Shown one piece after another: positions 1 through 11,129 of a DNA stretch of 64,000 nucleotides. How positions within the stretch are numbered: the first letter of the stretch is position 1; each line of letters starts with the position of its first letter. The translations under genes were made by a program, and so were the position numbers. The DNA comes from Fistularia commersonii (Eukaryota > Chordata > Actinopteri > Syngnathiformes > Fistulariidae): assembly GCA_037954325.1 (NCBI GenBank), contig JBBMNZ010000015.1:17416001-17480000 (forward strand), written 5' to 3'. The notes under the pieces were generated by a model. That model was not told the origin of the DNA. It did not search any database and saw only the letters and a list, made by a program, of their open reading frames with translations.

Positions 1-129
1 TGTTTGGAGGGTGCAGACGGGTCTGGTCCATCTTGGTATTGATCCCAGTATGGCGTTGTACTTTTGTGAAAGGTTGTGTTTGATCGTTGTCTTCACCCAG
101 GACCACTGGAACCGCCTTGGTCCGCTCCA

Positions 130-315
130 GAATAACCCCTCGCTACTTTGCAGTTCGGCTTTAGCGCCGTCGCTACTTCGCAGATTTTTTTTTTTGTAAT
201 TGGTTTTTTTTTTTTGCGATTTATCGTTCTTTTGCCGTTATTAGGTGATGAAATTCTAGCCTGAGAAGAAAAAAACATTGTAAAATTACACTAAAATTCT
301 TTTTATAAGATATAA
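130..315 (-). mobile_element. Tigger-like (Tc1/mariner superfamily) non-autonomous fragment
   Basis: It begins with 'ccctcgctactttgcagttc' and a second 'cgctacttcgcag', the terminal phrase of fish Tigger/pogo elements. It continues into an A-rich block ('cctgagaagaaaaaaac') that matches, in reverse complement, the interior of the well-bounded copy at 21091-21548. Only one end can be seen, so this is a truncated copy. Confidence 0.5.
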
Positions 316-559
316 GAAATGAGATCTTCAAAGACACCCGGCATCGCGAACTCTCGCTCCTACCATTGTACCCACGCAAGATCTCATATGGAAAAACATC
401 ATGGTGGTGCATGATTATTTATTAGGGCTTTTCACCAACTGAAGTATAGCCTATATGACGCAAAAACAACGAACTGAGAACGTGCCTACTAGGCTATGCT
501 AACGTAACATATTAGGGTAAGAGTCATTCAAATAACGATAGCATATAGCACATGCTACA

Positions 560-1125
560 ACCAAACAATCTCTGTCACTCTTAATCGCTAAATCCAACGA
601 AATCTTCTTCTTTGGTGTCACTTCTGAACAACTCCGCCAACTCCGAAGGTAGACAACACTCCGCTTCCTCTTCTACCGGTACGTCGCTAACGTCGGAGTC
701 ATCGTCAGTCGCAGTTCCAATTATTCCAGCCTTTCTGGATCCCGACAGGACGGCGTCCTTGCTCTGATAGAGGCGATGGTGTTGCACGAAGCGGTAACAC
801 CAGGAAGATCTTATGAATATGATTTTCTTTTCGGTGCCATTTTGTTCAGCTCTTCTCAGATGTTTTTATGAGTTAGCGCGAATGTTGAAATGATCAATTT
901 TCATCGGTACAGAAGTAGCAGATAGCATCTTTTTTCATAACGCACTTCTGCCATGACCCGCCCCCGCTGAATTTTGATTGGTTGGCGTGTGTGTGTGTGT
1001 GACGATTGCTGTTATATTAAAGACACACACACGTCAGAGCAATAGAGCTCTATTATTTCACACATAAGTCGCTCCAGAGTATAAGTCGCACCTCCGTCCA
1101 GTGCGGCTTATAGTCCGAAAAATTT
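560..1125 (-). mobile_element. Pogo-type element fragment keeping the transposase C-terminus
   Basis: On the - strand, 787 to 581 reads an acidic tail, with 'RKAGIIGT' followed by 'LPSELAELFRSDTKEEDF' and a stop. This type of tail closes pogo DDE transposases in fish. The distal end carries 'cggactataagccgcac' (reverse complement near 1105-1122), the terminal phrase shared with the copies at 4031-5143, 17934-18834 and 63780-64000. The catalytic core is missing. The same acidic tail appears in three copies, so the family call is better supported than the exact boundaries. Confidence 0.5.
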
Positions 1126-1322
1126 GGTATATGTACGGTTTATATTCACCCATTTATTTATTGATGTTCATAATTGGATGCTGCTTATCTTGTGTAAAAC
1201 TTTTTGTGTTTCTGCCGGTGAAACCAGGCGTCACCATCACATTCCATGATGGCAGCGTCCAGCTCACTATTTGGCAAGTTTGTTTTTCCCCGTTCACGAG
1301 GAATCTTCACATTGTGTTGCAG

Positions 1323-4300
1323 ACTTCGACGAATGCGCGCCGGGGGAAAACGACTGCTCCCCGTGGGCGTTCTGCGAAAACACCTGGGCCTCCTACACCT
1401 GCGCTTGCCTGGATGGCTTCGTGGACGTTCACCCGCAAAGGCCCGGCAGAGACTGCGAAGGTAAGGTGTCATTATTCGGCGGCCTCTCGCAGCGGTCGTA
1501 CCGAAACCCCAAGACCGATGATGCGACGAGGTCTGCGGCTTTGGACGGAGAGGTTGGCCGGTTGCGCAATGTTGTTATGCTCTCCATTTTGTCTAATTGT
1601 GGATCTGTCTTGTTCTGCGCAGCCGCCATGACGTCAACAACAGCAACCCTCGTAGCGACGGTATTCCCCTCCGTTAGCCCCGCACCCTTCTCTCAAACCG
1701 CTTCCATGTCCGCTGCTTCAACGACTGCAACGGCATCCACCCCTGAAACCACCTCCTCGGTCCTTGCAACAGACTTTACTGACTCACCAACCCCTTCCAC
1801 TGCCCTAGCAACCGCTCCTTCAGCCCTAGCAACCCCTTCTACTTCCCCTGCAACCATCTCCAAGACACCGGCAGCCACTTCTGCCGCGCCGGCAAGCACG
1901 CCGGCGCCGCTAGCAGTGGCCTCAGCTGCAACGGCGACCGCTACTGCTGTGTTAACAAAGGCCAGTACTGCATCAACAGGCGCTACTGCGCCATCAACAG
2001 GCGCTAGTACTGAAACAGCAGGCGCTAGTGCTGCGTCAACAGGCGCTAGTGCTGCGTCAACAGGCGCTAGTGCTGCGTCAACAGGCGCTAGTGCTGCGTC
2101 AACAGGCGCTAGTGCTGCGTCAACAGGCGCTAGTGCTGCGTCAACAGGCGCTAGTGCTGCTTCAACAGGCGCTAGTGCTGCTTCAACAGGCGCTAGTGCT
2201 GCATTAGCAACCACCTACAGTGCTGCCCCTCCAGCTTCCACTCTTGCAATGCAAACCGTGTCTTCTACGCTGACGACCGCCATCACCGCCGCTATCGTCC
2301 CTGGAACCATCTCCGTCCAGTGCAGGGTTCCCGCCATCACGGTGACGGTCACCAGAGACTTCCTGCTGAGCCGCAACATCAGGGACAGCGATCTGTATCT
2401 GGGCCTGGAAGAATGCGGCGTCAACGGGGGCAACGCCACCCACGCTCAGCTGACCGTGACGTGGAACGAGTGCCTCACACGTCTCGTGAACGTGAGCGTT
2501 GCACTTTCGGCGCCGCGAGGGTCGTCCTCCTGAAGGTAACCACGCGTGTCCTTCCAGAATGACACCTACTACACGGCGGCGGTGACCCTGTTCAGCAGCC
2601 TGGAGCCGTCGGCGGAGAAACCCAGGGTTCGCCTGGAGGTCCCCGTCGTGTGCACCTACATGAGGACCATGCTCATGTCCGCTGACTCCACCTCGGCGGG
2701 GTAGGTGTCCACTTCCTGGACGTGGAGTTGAGGTCCACCGCCGTCCTCACCTTCTCCTCCGCGCAGGCACGCCTTGATCCAGGACGTGGTGACGGGCTCG
2801 GGGGTTTTCCGGGTGACGGTGCAGCTGCTCAGCGGCACGTCGCCTCTGCCGCACAACTACAGCCTGGCCCCCGAGGAGGCCGTGGTGGTGGAGGTCAGCA
2901 TGAACACCTCCGCCGAGCAGATCCGGGTGGTCATCCAGTCGTGCTGGGCCACGCCGTCGCACGACCCCGGGGACGTCGACCGCTACGTCTTTCTGGACGA
3001 TAGGTTTGTTTCCTTTTTCTTTCAAGAAAACCTCCCTCCCGCCAGATCTTCTCCAACCCTCCTGTCTCCATATCCGAACATCTAACACGTGCCGACTCCT
3101 TCTCGATGCTCCTCAGTGTCTCCAGACTGGACGCCACAGCTGCTCTTTCCTGTCCTTCAGCCTGATACTCTTTTAACCCTTGTGTTGTCTTGCGGGTCAA
3201 AAGTGACCCACTGCCATGTTTAGCTGTAGAAAAAACACCTAAACCTAATTTTTTCCAACTTGAAATTTTATGACTTTTCCTAAAAAAACTAAATAATTTG
3301 AAAAAGTGATATGTTTCCATGTGGGCTTTACACCACTAGGGTACAAAGATTGTCTCATGGGTCATTTTTTCCCCATAGGATAAGGGGAGTAAACACAATG
3401 CTAAGCTCGCACAAGGGTTAATTGCACCTTTTTCAACAAAAGCTAATGCAGCTAAAAGTCACACTACTATGGCATCACCGTAACTCCTGCAGCCAGGAGG
3501 ACATGATAACCCACAGAGGAGCTGGAGAACCGATCCGGACCTTCTGCCTGAAGCTCATTCGTCCTCCTCTCCGTCCGCCCCGCAGGTGCGCCCTCAATAT
3601 TTACACCAGAATCTTGGAGAACGGCAACTCCAGCGCGTCCCGCGTGTCGGTGCAGATCTTCTCCTTCGTCAGCGCCAGCATGATCTACCTGCACTGCCGG
3701 GTGAAGATCTGCCTGCAGGACGGAGGAACCGACACCTGCGTGCCCGTGAGTAAACGCCGTCCGGCCCGTCGGCGCCGCCGCGCCGCCGCGTTTACCGACC
3801 GCTCCTCCCGCAGGACTGCGCTCAGAGGACGGCCCGGGCCGCCGCCAACATCGGATCTGCTCTGGGTTCCTCGGGGCCGCTGCTCAAGGCTGAGAACGGT
3901 GAGCTACATTTAAAATTTGATTCCCTCCAAACTCTGCTGAACCACGGTCGGAAACTTATTGCATCAGTTAATCGGCGAATGAGCAAAACAATCAGCAGGC
4001 GTGGATAATTCCTGTGTTTGCTAATAGCAAGTACCGTAAGCAGCAACTTTTTTCATGTAAACAACACTGCGGCTAATATATGGACTTTTTGGGGTTTGGG
4101 ATGCTAACGAGCTTCACGCCGCTAAAACATTTATCCTCGTCACATCGGAGCGATGAAATGACCGGGAAATTCTGAGTCCGTTCAACTCCGACACCGAAGA
4201 AGACGACTTTGACGGTTTTAGTGCGCAGGAGGAAGCTAAAGATAGCGGTCGGCTAGTTCAGGGGTCGGCAACCCGCGGCTCCTCTTCCATCTTTACACTG

Positions 4301-5901
4301 CGGCTCCGAGTGGCTTGGGAAAATAAATTATAAGTATTTAATTGAAGTGTATTTCATTTGTGTTAATTCCTTTTTTCAACTTTTTGTTCTAAGTTGGAAG
4401 TTATCTTGAAATATGAAATAAAATTATATTTATTATTTTTCGCCGCTTAAATAACGTCACACTGGCGGAAGCCGGTATACCCGCCAGCCGGTAAAGTCCC
4501 GATTTGCAGATGCTGTGCGCAGAAGTTCAGGAGCAGAAGTCCCATAAACCAGGTAAAATAAATATTTATGAAGATATTTTCCAAATATTTATTTTTTATT
4601 GTTTACTGACAAAGTGATTTTTTTTTTCCCAATTTATTTTTAAAATTCAGGTCAAGGCTCCGCTAAACGCTCTGAAAGCCCAAAGCTCAAAATGAGTTCG
4701 TTACATAAATAAAATTTAATTTTCTCTGTAATACTTTGTGAATTTCATAAGCAACACACTACACACTTGTTTATACAAAGTGTAAAGGTAATAAAAAGCA
4801 ATATATACAGTGGTACCTTTATTTTAGACGTCAAAAAGTAATTGCGGCTCCCAGTGTTTTCTTTTCTGAGGACACCGGGTCCAAATGGCTCTTTGGGTGT
4901 TAAGGGTCGCCGACCTCTGGGCTAGCCGGTCGCTATCTTTAGCTTCCTCCTGCGCACTAAAACCGTCAAAGTCATCTTCTTCGGTGTCTCAGAATTTCCC
5001 GGTCATTTCATCGCTCCGATGTGACGAGGATAAATGTTTTAGCGGCGTGAAGCTGGTTAGCCCACCCCCAAAAAAGTCCATATATCAGCCGCAGCGTTGT
5101 TCACGTGAAAAAAGTCGCGGCTTATCGTCCGTAAATTACGGTAGCTTCCTCAAAAGGGGAACTTTTTATTTTTTGCGTTCCTGCCGAAGAAGAAAAAAAG
5201 AGCAAGACGTCACTGATTTGGAAGCTGCCACGTCGTTTATGGAATAATAACATGGACTATCAGATGGTTGACGTTTTTTTATCTTCTCCATGCATTGAGG
5301 AATGTTGTTAGCCGTTAGCTAGCTCCGTGCTAATTCTGGCCAAAATGTAGACGTTCCTCTATGAAACCCCTCAGAGGCCAGCAGACCAGAAGAGCTCGGA
5401 CCTCTTTGCCGCTCCGTTTTTCTCGCCGCCTCCGTCCATTTGGTCCCGAGAAAACATGCGACCGGTGACCAGGAGGGTTTTAGAAAGACGAACTCGGCTT
5501 CCAGGAGCCGGAGGTCCACGATCCCCGGGTTTCCCCGCCGTCCCGATGCACCGAATTACGGTAGTTAAAAACGCACTCGCTTCCTGTGAAGAGAGAACGA
5601 GGAAGCGGCGCTGATGCTGATGGGCTTCATATATCAGAATATCAGGAAAGCGTTTCGAGCGAGAAAAGGCGGCGTGAAACGCGCTGATTTGTTCCCTCCC
5701 GCGTGTTCCTCAGAGTCCCTTGTGGAGAAGCTGAACAACCTGCAGCTCATCGGCCTGTCCTGCCTCGGGGTCGGCCTGGGGCTCTTCTTCATCGTCGGCT
5801 TCGTCTGCCTCTTCTACTACCAGAGGAACCGCATCGGCCACTACAACTTCGCCATCAAGCCCAGGCAGGAGAACTTCTCCTACCTGGTGTTCAACACCTG
5901 A
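1323..5901 (+). CDS. umodl1: Uromodulin-like 1 type EGF/ZP membrane protein (5' partial)
   Basis: Seven coding exons can be joined in frame: 1323-1460, 1623-2491, 2558-2700, 2767-3003, 3586-3745, 3814-3898 and 5714-5901. All introns are GT-AG and together the exons give about 605 residues. The order is a six-cysteine calcium-binding EGF module starting at 'DFDEC', a Ser/Thr/Ala-rich mucin-like stretch, a ZP domain (cysteines in 'SVQC', 'EECG', 'VVCTY', 'IQSCW', 'DRCALN', 'LHCRVKICL', 'DTCVPDC'), a membrane span ('LIGLSCLGVGLGLFFIVGFV') and a 26-residue tail ending 'FSYLVFNT'. Several N-x-S/T sites are present. ZP modules build extracellular filaments. EGF plus ZP plus a membrane span at this length fits UMODL1, but the diagnostic EMI, WAP and FN3 modules would lie upstream of the window. 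The first codon is split, which confirms missing 5' exons. I am confident it is a ZP protein and less sure of the symbol. Confidence 0.62.
1979..2209 (+). repeat. Coding minisatellite, 11 x 21 bp, in the mucin-like exon
   Basis: Eleven 21-bp units based on 'ggcgctagtgctgcgtcaac' lie head to tail inside the large exon. They encode eight exact GASAAST heptads flanked by diverged first and last units. Units differ mainly at synonymous sites (gcg or gct before tca), so the array grew by recent duplication. The heptad adds possible O-glycosylation sites. Confidence 0.95.
3173..3421. mobile_element. piggyBac-type MITE flanked by TTAA
   Basis: A 249-bp element in the intron 3004-3585. It starts 'TTAACCCTTGTG' and ends 'CACAAGGGTTAA', a perfect 12-bp inverted repeat that includes the TTAA target. 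The subterminal 'gggtcaaaagtgaccc' is also palindromic. The TTAA target and CCCTTG-type ends are typical of piggyBac non-autonomous elements. There is no coding capacity. Confidence 0.85.
4031..5143. mobile_element. Foldback pogo-derived element with a nested hAT
   Basis: The left arm (about 4031-4250) and right arm (about 4928-5143) are inverted copies of each other, sharing 'gataaatgttttagcggcg' and 'gctaaagatagcg' phrases. The outer ends carry 'taccgtaa' and 'gtcgcggcttatcgtccgta'. The left arm reads 'LSPFNSDTEEDDFDGFSAQ', the acidic end of a pogo transposase, so each arm is a copy of a transposon 3' end. A 661-bp hAT element sits exactly between the arms. Confidence 0.7.
4259..4919 (+). 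mobile_element. hAT non-autonomous element, copy A
   Basis: Ends are 'caggggtcggcaaccc' and 'gggtcgccgacctctg', imperfect inverted repeats of hAT type. The flanks 'ggctagtt' (4251-4258) and 'ggctagcc' (4920-4927) form an 8-bp target duplication with two changes. The same family occurs inverted at 33138-33745. There is no open reading frame of note. Confidence 0.85.
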
Positions 5902-6323
5902 GGCCTTGCCGCGGCCACCGGATGGCGCCGGTTCTCCGTCGCCCGTTCGCTCTTAGACCTCGCAAGCCTTCGCACCGTGAATCCCTCGCAGATGACGCCT
6001 ACCTGATAGAGACAATGAGCTAATGTGTGACGAAATTTGTGCTTTGAATGTCCCGAGACGAACGGAGGAACGTCGATGTCCCAAAACCCGAGTTGACTTT
6101 GAATATTTCGCCTTCGTAGCAGCGCGACGGTCTTGCCTGGATTGTGATGAGGCGGGGAGGAAAATCAATCACCGATGGCAACATCTGAGCCAGCTGCACG
6201 GATTCCGTCACCTGTTACACTGAAACATGAGTTGTTACACCCCATAATATCAAACCCCTGTACGGCTTATCTCGCCAGATGCTCAAAATATACGCGATTA
6301 TCTCTAAGCTGCCACTTTTCTAC

Positions 6324-6329
6324 ATTAAA
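6324..6329 (+). promoter_or_regulatory. Possible polyadenylation signal of the ZP-protein gene
   Basis: 'attaaa' lies 423 bp after the stop codon at 5901. It is the first reasonable variant hexamer I see downstream. No transcript evidence is available. Confidence 0.3.
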
Positions 6330-6378
6330 CTTAATAATCCAGTGATTCCTGAAAGTGGGGTTGTAATTCTTTTAATGG

Positions 6379-6391
6379 ACGCTAGAGGGCG
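6379..6391 (+). promoter_or_regulatory. CTCF-like motif, + orientation
   Basis: 'acgctagagggcg' fits the CTCF core CCASYAGRKGGCR closely, with a mismatch at the first position and G for A at the third. It lies just after the ZP-protein gene. Confidence 0.4.
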
Positions 6392-6844
6392 CTCCTCTTA
6401 CACACACACACCAGCCTGCACTGCAATAACATGTTTACAGTGTGTGCGCGATGGTTTAACTTGTTTTTATGGCGTCTATCTCCGGGCGGTGAGGGCTGAA
6501 GGGGGAGCAGAGCTCCAAATCCAGTCGCGGGTTGTTCCGAGATGAGAAATAACAGTTTTCGGACGAGCAGAACCGAAGAGGGGGTCCTGCGCGCCTCCTC
6601 CCGGGTCCCGTTGTCGCCTCCGGCGGTCATAAATCCAGCTTCTGGATCTGAACGGGTGCAGAATGCTAAGCAGGAGAGGCCTTTTCTTGTAGCCGAGGTC
6701 CCCGGGGACCTGCGGCGAGGGAGGGCTCGCAACCATCTGGGGCTAACGCCGCTAACGCCCCGCCTCCTCGCCAACCCATTCAGCCTCACCGTCTGAGACC
6801 TGGCAACCCGTGTCTATGGCAACGGCCCAGTGCAGGGGATGGAG

Positions 6845-6846
<2 letters not shown>

Positions 6847-6884
<38 letters not shown>

Positions 6885-7005
6885 AACAGTGATCAAAGGA
6901 GAGACAATGAGCCGGGAGCTGTTACAGCTGAAAAGCATGAAATGAACTGAAATTCGTCTTTATAATTTATCGGGACAAATACATGACTTCTTCTTTCTCC
7001 TGCTG

Positions 7006-7052
<47 letters not shown>

Positions 7053-7273
7053 GAGGGGCTCTTCTCTGCCCACAGGAAGCATGATGATGGAGTTGTCCTT
7101 GCGTACAGTCTCATTTATTATTCCAGCAGCAGCAGCAGCGAGGTCACATCCCTCTTGAAGCCTCCCTCCTCCTCCTCCTCCTTATCTTCTCATTCAGGTT
7201 AAGGAGACTGTCATTCATCTTACTTTACATTGTGTGTGTGTGTGTGTGTGCGTGTGCGTGTGTGTGTGTGTGT
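6847..7273. repeat. Three TG microsatellites
   Basis: TG runs at about 6847-6883, 7008-7051 and 7231-7273 (the last interrupted by 'cgtgcg'). They lie within 430 bp of each other in the intergenic region. Confidence 0.95.
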
Positions 7274-7369
7274 GCGGGGATGGGGTCTCCAAAGGCTTCC
7301 CTCCCCTGGTCATTACTAATTGAACGCCTTTGCGATGTTTGTGGGCTCCTCCTGTTTTCTCCTCCTCGC

Positions 7370-7520
7370 AGCCTGAAGGTCCCTGGTTGGATCCCCGCCC
7401 TTCCAGGTTCTCCATGTCTGCGTGGGGTTCCTCAGGGTTCCTCGGGGTTCCTCGGGGTTCCTCCCACAGCCCAAACCCATGCAGGAGCTTCATGGAGACC
7501 GGACATTGTTCAGACATGTG
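7370..7520 (+). mobile_element. Fish retroposon 3' fragment leading into a minisatellite
   Basis: It contains 'ggttggatccccgcc', 'tctgcgtggggttcctc' and 'cacagcccaaacccatgc', then 'gtgaatgagagggtgaatga'. This phrase order is common at the 3' end of teleost LINE/SINE retroposons. Related fragments occur near 18893, 23600, 40060, 44690 and 63010. The 'ggttcctcgg' portion is locally repeated. Confidence 0.55.
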
Positions 7521-8600
7521 AATGAGAGGGTGAATGATTGTTGTCTCCACATGATGCGTGAATGACAGGGTGAATGGTGGTACATCTTGTACATGGTTGA
7601 ATGTCACGATGTGACATGTGAATGAAAGGGTGAATGTTGTCCTGATAGAAGTTGTGAATGAAAGGGTGACGTCTCTACAGGATGCATGAATGAAAGGGTG
7701 AATGTTGTCACTGTATGAATTGTGAAAGCATGAATGGTGGGACGTCTTTATGTGAATGAGTGAATGAATGGTCCTATGTGACATGTGAATGAAAGGGTGA
7801 ATGTTATCCTGATAGAAGTTGTGAATGAAAGGGTGAATGATTTCGTCTCTAGATCAGCTTTATGACTATATGAATTTAAATGAAAGGGTGAATGTTGTCT
7901 CCATATGAATTGTTCGTCTTTATGAGACGTGAATGAAAGAGAGGATAGTTGTGTGTCACTGTGACATTTAAATGAAAGGGTGAATGTTGTCCTGATAGGA
8001 GTTGTGAATGAAAGGGTGAACAATTTAGTCTCTAGACGATGCATGAATGACAGGGTGAGTTGTTCAGCTTTATGACTATGAATTTAAAGGAAAGGGTGAA
8101 TTTTGTCTCCATATGAATTGTTGCACGTCTTTATGAGACGTGAATGAAAGAGCGAATAGTTTTGTGTCACGGTGACATTTAAATGAAAGGGTGAATGGTT
8201 TCATGTGAATTGTGAATGAATGAGTGAATGATTGTTAGTCTTCACACAATGCATGAATGAAAGGATGAATGGTTGTACACCTTTATAAGACATGTGAATG
8301 AAAGGGTGAATGTTTGTCTACATGGTGCATGAATGGTTGAATGTCACTGTGACGTGAATGAAAGGGTGAATGTTGTTCGTTTCAATGGTTGGTCTCTACA
8401 TGATGCATGAATGAGCAGGTGAATGGTTGAATGTCACTATATGACATTTGAGTGAACGGGTGAATGATGTCCTTATATGACTCGTGAATGAAAGGGTGAA
8501 TGGTTATATTTAAGTGACATGTGAATGAAAGGGTGAATGTTGCCTCACTATAAGAGTGTATGTCACCATGAAAACGAATGAAAGGGTGAATCCTGGTGCT
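7505..8600 (+). repeat. Degenerate minisatellite, 'gaatgaaagggtgaatg' core
   Basis: About 1.1 kb of irregular tandem units of roughly 35-75 bp. Each contains 'gtgaatgaaagggtgaat' followed by variable spacer such as 'gttgtcctgatagaagtt'. The core matches the internal segment of the retroposon fragment immediately upstream, so the array probably grew from it. Confidence 0.85.
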
Positions 8601-9486
8601 GAACTGTACGACATGTGAATGTTTGCATGCTTATATGCATCTCCTCCTCTGGTCCAATCACAGCATTAATGGGCTCCAGGATCATGTGACCTCCCAGTGT
8701 TTATTTACCCCCCAGGCCGCCTGGAGCTGGCGGCTCCTCGGGCTTCTCCAGCTCCTCCTCGCTCCGTTCAGCGCGCTGCTGGTGAATATTTCACGGAGGC
8801 GTCCGACCTACTGGACAGGAAGGAGCCGGTGCAGAGAAGCCACGCCCCTCCAGGAGGTACCGGATCCTCCGCCGCCGCGGGGCAACACGCTAACATGCAT
8901 AATGCAACACCGCAGAATGTCCACGCACGGACCAAACTACAGATTTCCCGAAAACCCCAAAGACCAGAGCTGGTCCAGGAGAGACCTCTCTGCTCTTCAC
9001 CCTGAACCTGGGAGGTCCACCACGTCTGAAGGAAAGGGTGAATGGTTGCGTGTCTCTACATGATGCGTGAACCTCTCGTCCAATCACAGCAGGGATCGTC
9101 TCCAGCCTATGAATGAATGAATGAACCTTCAGAAGCTGTCACCTGAAGCTCCAGCCTGGTGCCGCTCCTCCTCGGCTCCAGACGTCTCGGAGGAGCCGGC
9201 GCCTGGATCTCCTCCAGCTCCTCCTGAAGCTCCTTCCTAATTCAGATAAAAACCGGAGGAGATGGAAGATGAAGATGAAGGTGGCCATTCTGCGTCTGCA
9301 AAACCCGGAGCAGAAGGGCGACCTTTGTCTTCATCTTCCATCTCCTCAAATATCAGCAAACCAACCTCATCAACTTGGAATGGGTGAAGAAAAGTGTCAG
9401 TGGTGCTATGAGATGGAAGACCATCAGCCAGAAGGAAAGGAAAGGTGGAGGAGACGGTGGTGAGATGATCTACAAACACTGACAAT

Positions 9487-9775
9487 GACCAAAAGACAGA
9501 AGGCAGAGCTGGAGGTGGCTGAGATGAAGATGTTGAGGTTCTCTTTGGGAGCGACCAGGATGGAGAGGATCAGGAATGAGTCCATCAGAGGGATGGTAGA
9601 TGTTCTGGAGAGAAGGTCAGAGATGGTTGGGTCATGGACAGAGGAGGGAGAGTGAAGATATTGGTAGACAGGAAATCTAGAGGAAGACCAAAGAGAAGAT
9701 TGATGGACGTAGTGAGAGAAGATATGAAGGTGGTTGGTGTGAGACCAGGATCCAGAGAACAGGGTTACATGGAGA
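9487..9775 (+). pseudogene. RTE-type LINE reverse transcriptase C-terminal remnant
   Basis: Broken frames read like the RTE reverse transcriptase tail: 'aggatggagaggatcagga' for the 'RMDRIRNE' region, then 'gaagaccaaagagaagatt' for 'GRPKRR' and 'gtgagagaagatatgaagg' for 'VREDMK'. The related copy at 51690-52112 shows the same phrases in a cleaner state. The copy is in the intergenic region and inactive. Confidence 0.7.
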
Positions 9776-9784
9776 AGGTTTTCA

Positions 9785-9950
9785 CTTTTTTGAGCCGTGT
9801 ATATACATTTATTATGATTTTTTATTTATTTATTTTTTCAATTAAATATTTTTTTAAAATAATATAAAATATATATTATTATTATTATTATATAATATTC
9901 ATAATAATAATAATATTAAAAAATATTTTATTATTTAACGTTCACAATTT
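9785..9950. other. AT-rich stretch after the RTE remnant
   Basis: The sequence is almost entirely A and T, with 'attattattatta' runs. It probably represents the decayed tail of the adjacent retroposon. Confidence 0.4.
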
Positions 9951-10411
9951 GATGCTGCCCCCCCCAATTGCCCCTCGGAGACAAAACCACTTTTTTTCCG
10001 ATTCTGAAACCCGGTTACGACTGCGAACTATAACAGATCCTGAACCGTTTTTTATTTTTGTCTCCCGATCTCGAATCTCGCGTTCGCCATCGACAGGTCA
10101 AACTCAGACGGTTTGTGCTTTTCTTTTTTATTTCCACTCAAAGGCCCGGAGCGCCGTGCAGGCTGTCCTGTCATTGGTCCGTGGAGAAGCACTTGATGTC
10201 GCGGCGGCGTGGCTGCGTGGCGGGAGGGCGGGTCGTAGCACCTTCGTGGTAATGCCGAGGGGCAGGGCGGGGGGGGGGGTCGTGACCTCGTAGCCGGGGA
10301 CTGTCTCAAACATGCGTCGTGTGTGTGTGTGTGTGTGTGTGTGTGGAAATGACTGTTTTCCAACGCTAGATATTTACAGAGGCGCGGCAGCTTCCGCCCA
10401 CGCCGGCAGGA

Positions 10412-10805
10412 TTAGTCGGTGTGGTTCCTCTCCAGGGCGAAGCGCACCACGCCGCCGCTCCGCCGCCGCTCGGCTCCGTCCAGCAGCGGCTCTCCTCCGG
10501 CGGCGCCACGGGGATGACGATGACCGGCTCGGAGAAACTCGTCCTGAGCGTCCCTAGGAGGCAGCACAGGGTTCAGGCGCCGGACACAAAGAGGAAACTC
10601 GCGGTGAGGTTCTTTTGGTTTCTTCTCCGGCGACGGGCAAAACTTAAAACATGGGGGTAAATAAGCCCGGGGGGGAGCATGCAGAGGGAACATCTCCGCC
10701 TTCACACTTACCTTACCTGGGACGGTAGGCCGCCTCGGGCTGCGCAAAGGCTACACCGGATCGCGGGTCCGACAGAAAACAGCGGCGGCATGCTGCAGAA
10801 GCTGA
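10412..10805 (-). other. Candidate two-exon coding end, unidentified
   Basis: On the - strand, 10805-10717 (89 nt) is preceded by a C-rich tract and 'cattttacag' and followed by 'ggtaagg'. 10553-10412 (142 nt) is preceded by 'tgctgcctcctag'. Joining them keeps one frame open, from '...SDPRSGVAFAQPEAAYRPR' through 'DAQDEF' to a stop after 'VVRFALERNHTD'. The second half has GC-rich third positions. I recognise no protein family and no upstream exon. The region is GC-rich, so chance is a real alternative. Confidence 0.2.
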
Positions 10806-11129
10806 CTGTAAAATGAGGGGGGGGGGGGGGGGGGGTGAGGGGGTGGTGATGGCTGGACCACCCCTGGGGGATCCTGAGAAGATAATCCGGGTATTCCTCA
10901 ACCTTCGTTTTCCCTCGCGTTTGGACGCCGGAGACGTCGGGCATTTATGCCAAACTCGTTTTCAGCGTCGGCGTGATGGTCGCTCTCAAAGGGCCACGAG
11001 GAACGCTAACAGGATAATAGTTATGTAACATAACTGTAACTGCTTCTTAATGTTCAATAACGTGTTCAAATCCAAAATGTTACTTAAGCTTTGGCAGAAA
11101 ATGATGTTTCCTAGTTGCTCTGTTATAAG

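Larger units (their letters stand above)
1..1322. other. Sequence upstream of the first visible umodl1-like exon
   Basis: This stretch ends at the acceptor 'attgtgttgcag' before the first visible exon, so it is presumably intron of the ZP-protein gene. I see no earlier exon of that gene here. It holds a Tigger-like fragment (about 130-315) and a pogo-type fragment (about 560-1125), both listed separately. The remainder shows nothing I recognise. Confidence 0.6.

Noticed and set aside
1693..2214. 173-codon - strand open frame opposite the ZP-gene mucin exon
   Set aside because: It is the antisense of the 21-bp repeat array and its Ala/Thr-rich surroundings; the repeat period keeps the frame open.
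7215..8044. - strand Ser/Thr/His-rich frames
   Set aside because: Translation of the TG run and the 'gtgaatgaaagggtgaat' minisatellite.
7505..8600. Possible CRISPR-like array
   Set aside because: Units are irregular, spacers are diverged repeats rather than unique inserts, and the setting is a vertebrate genome.
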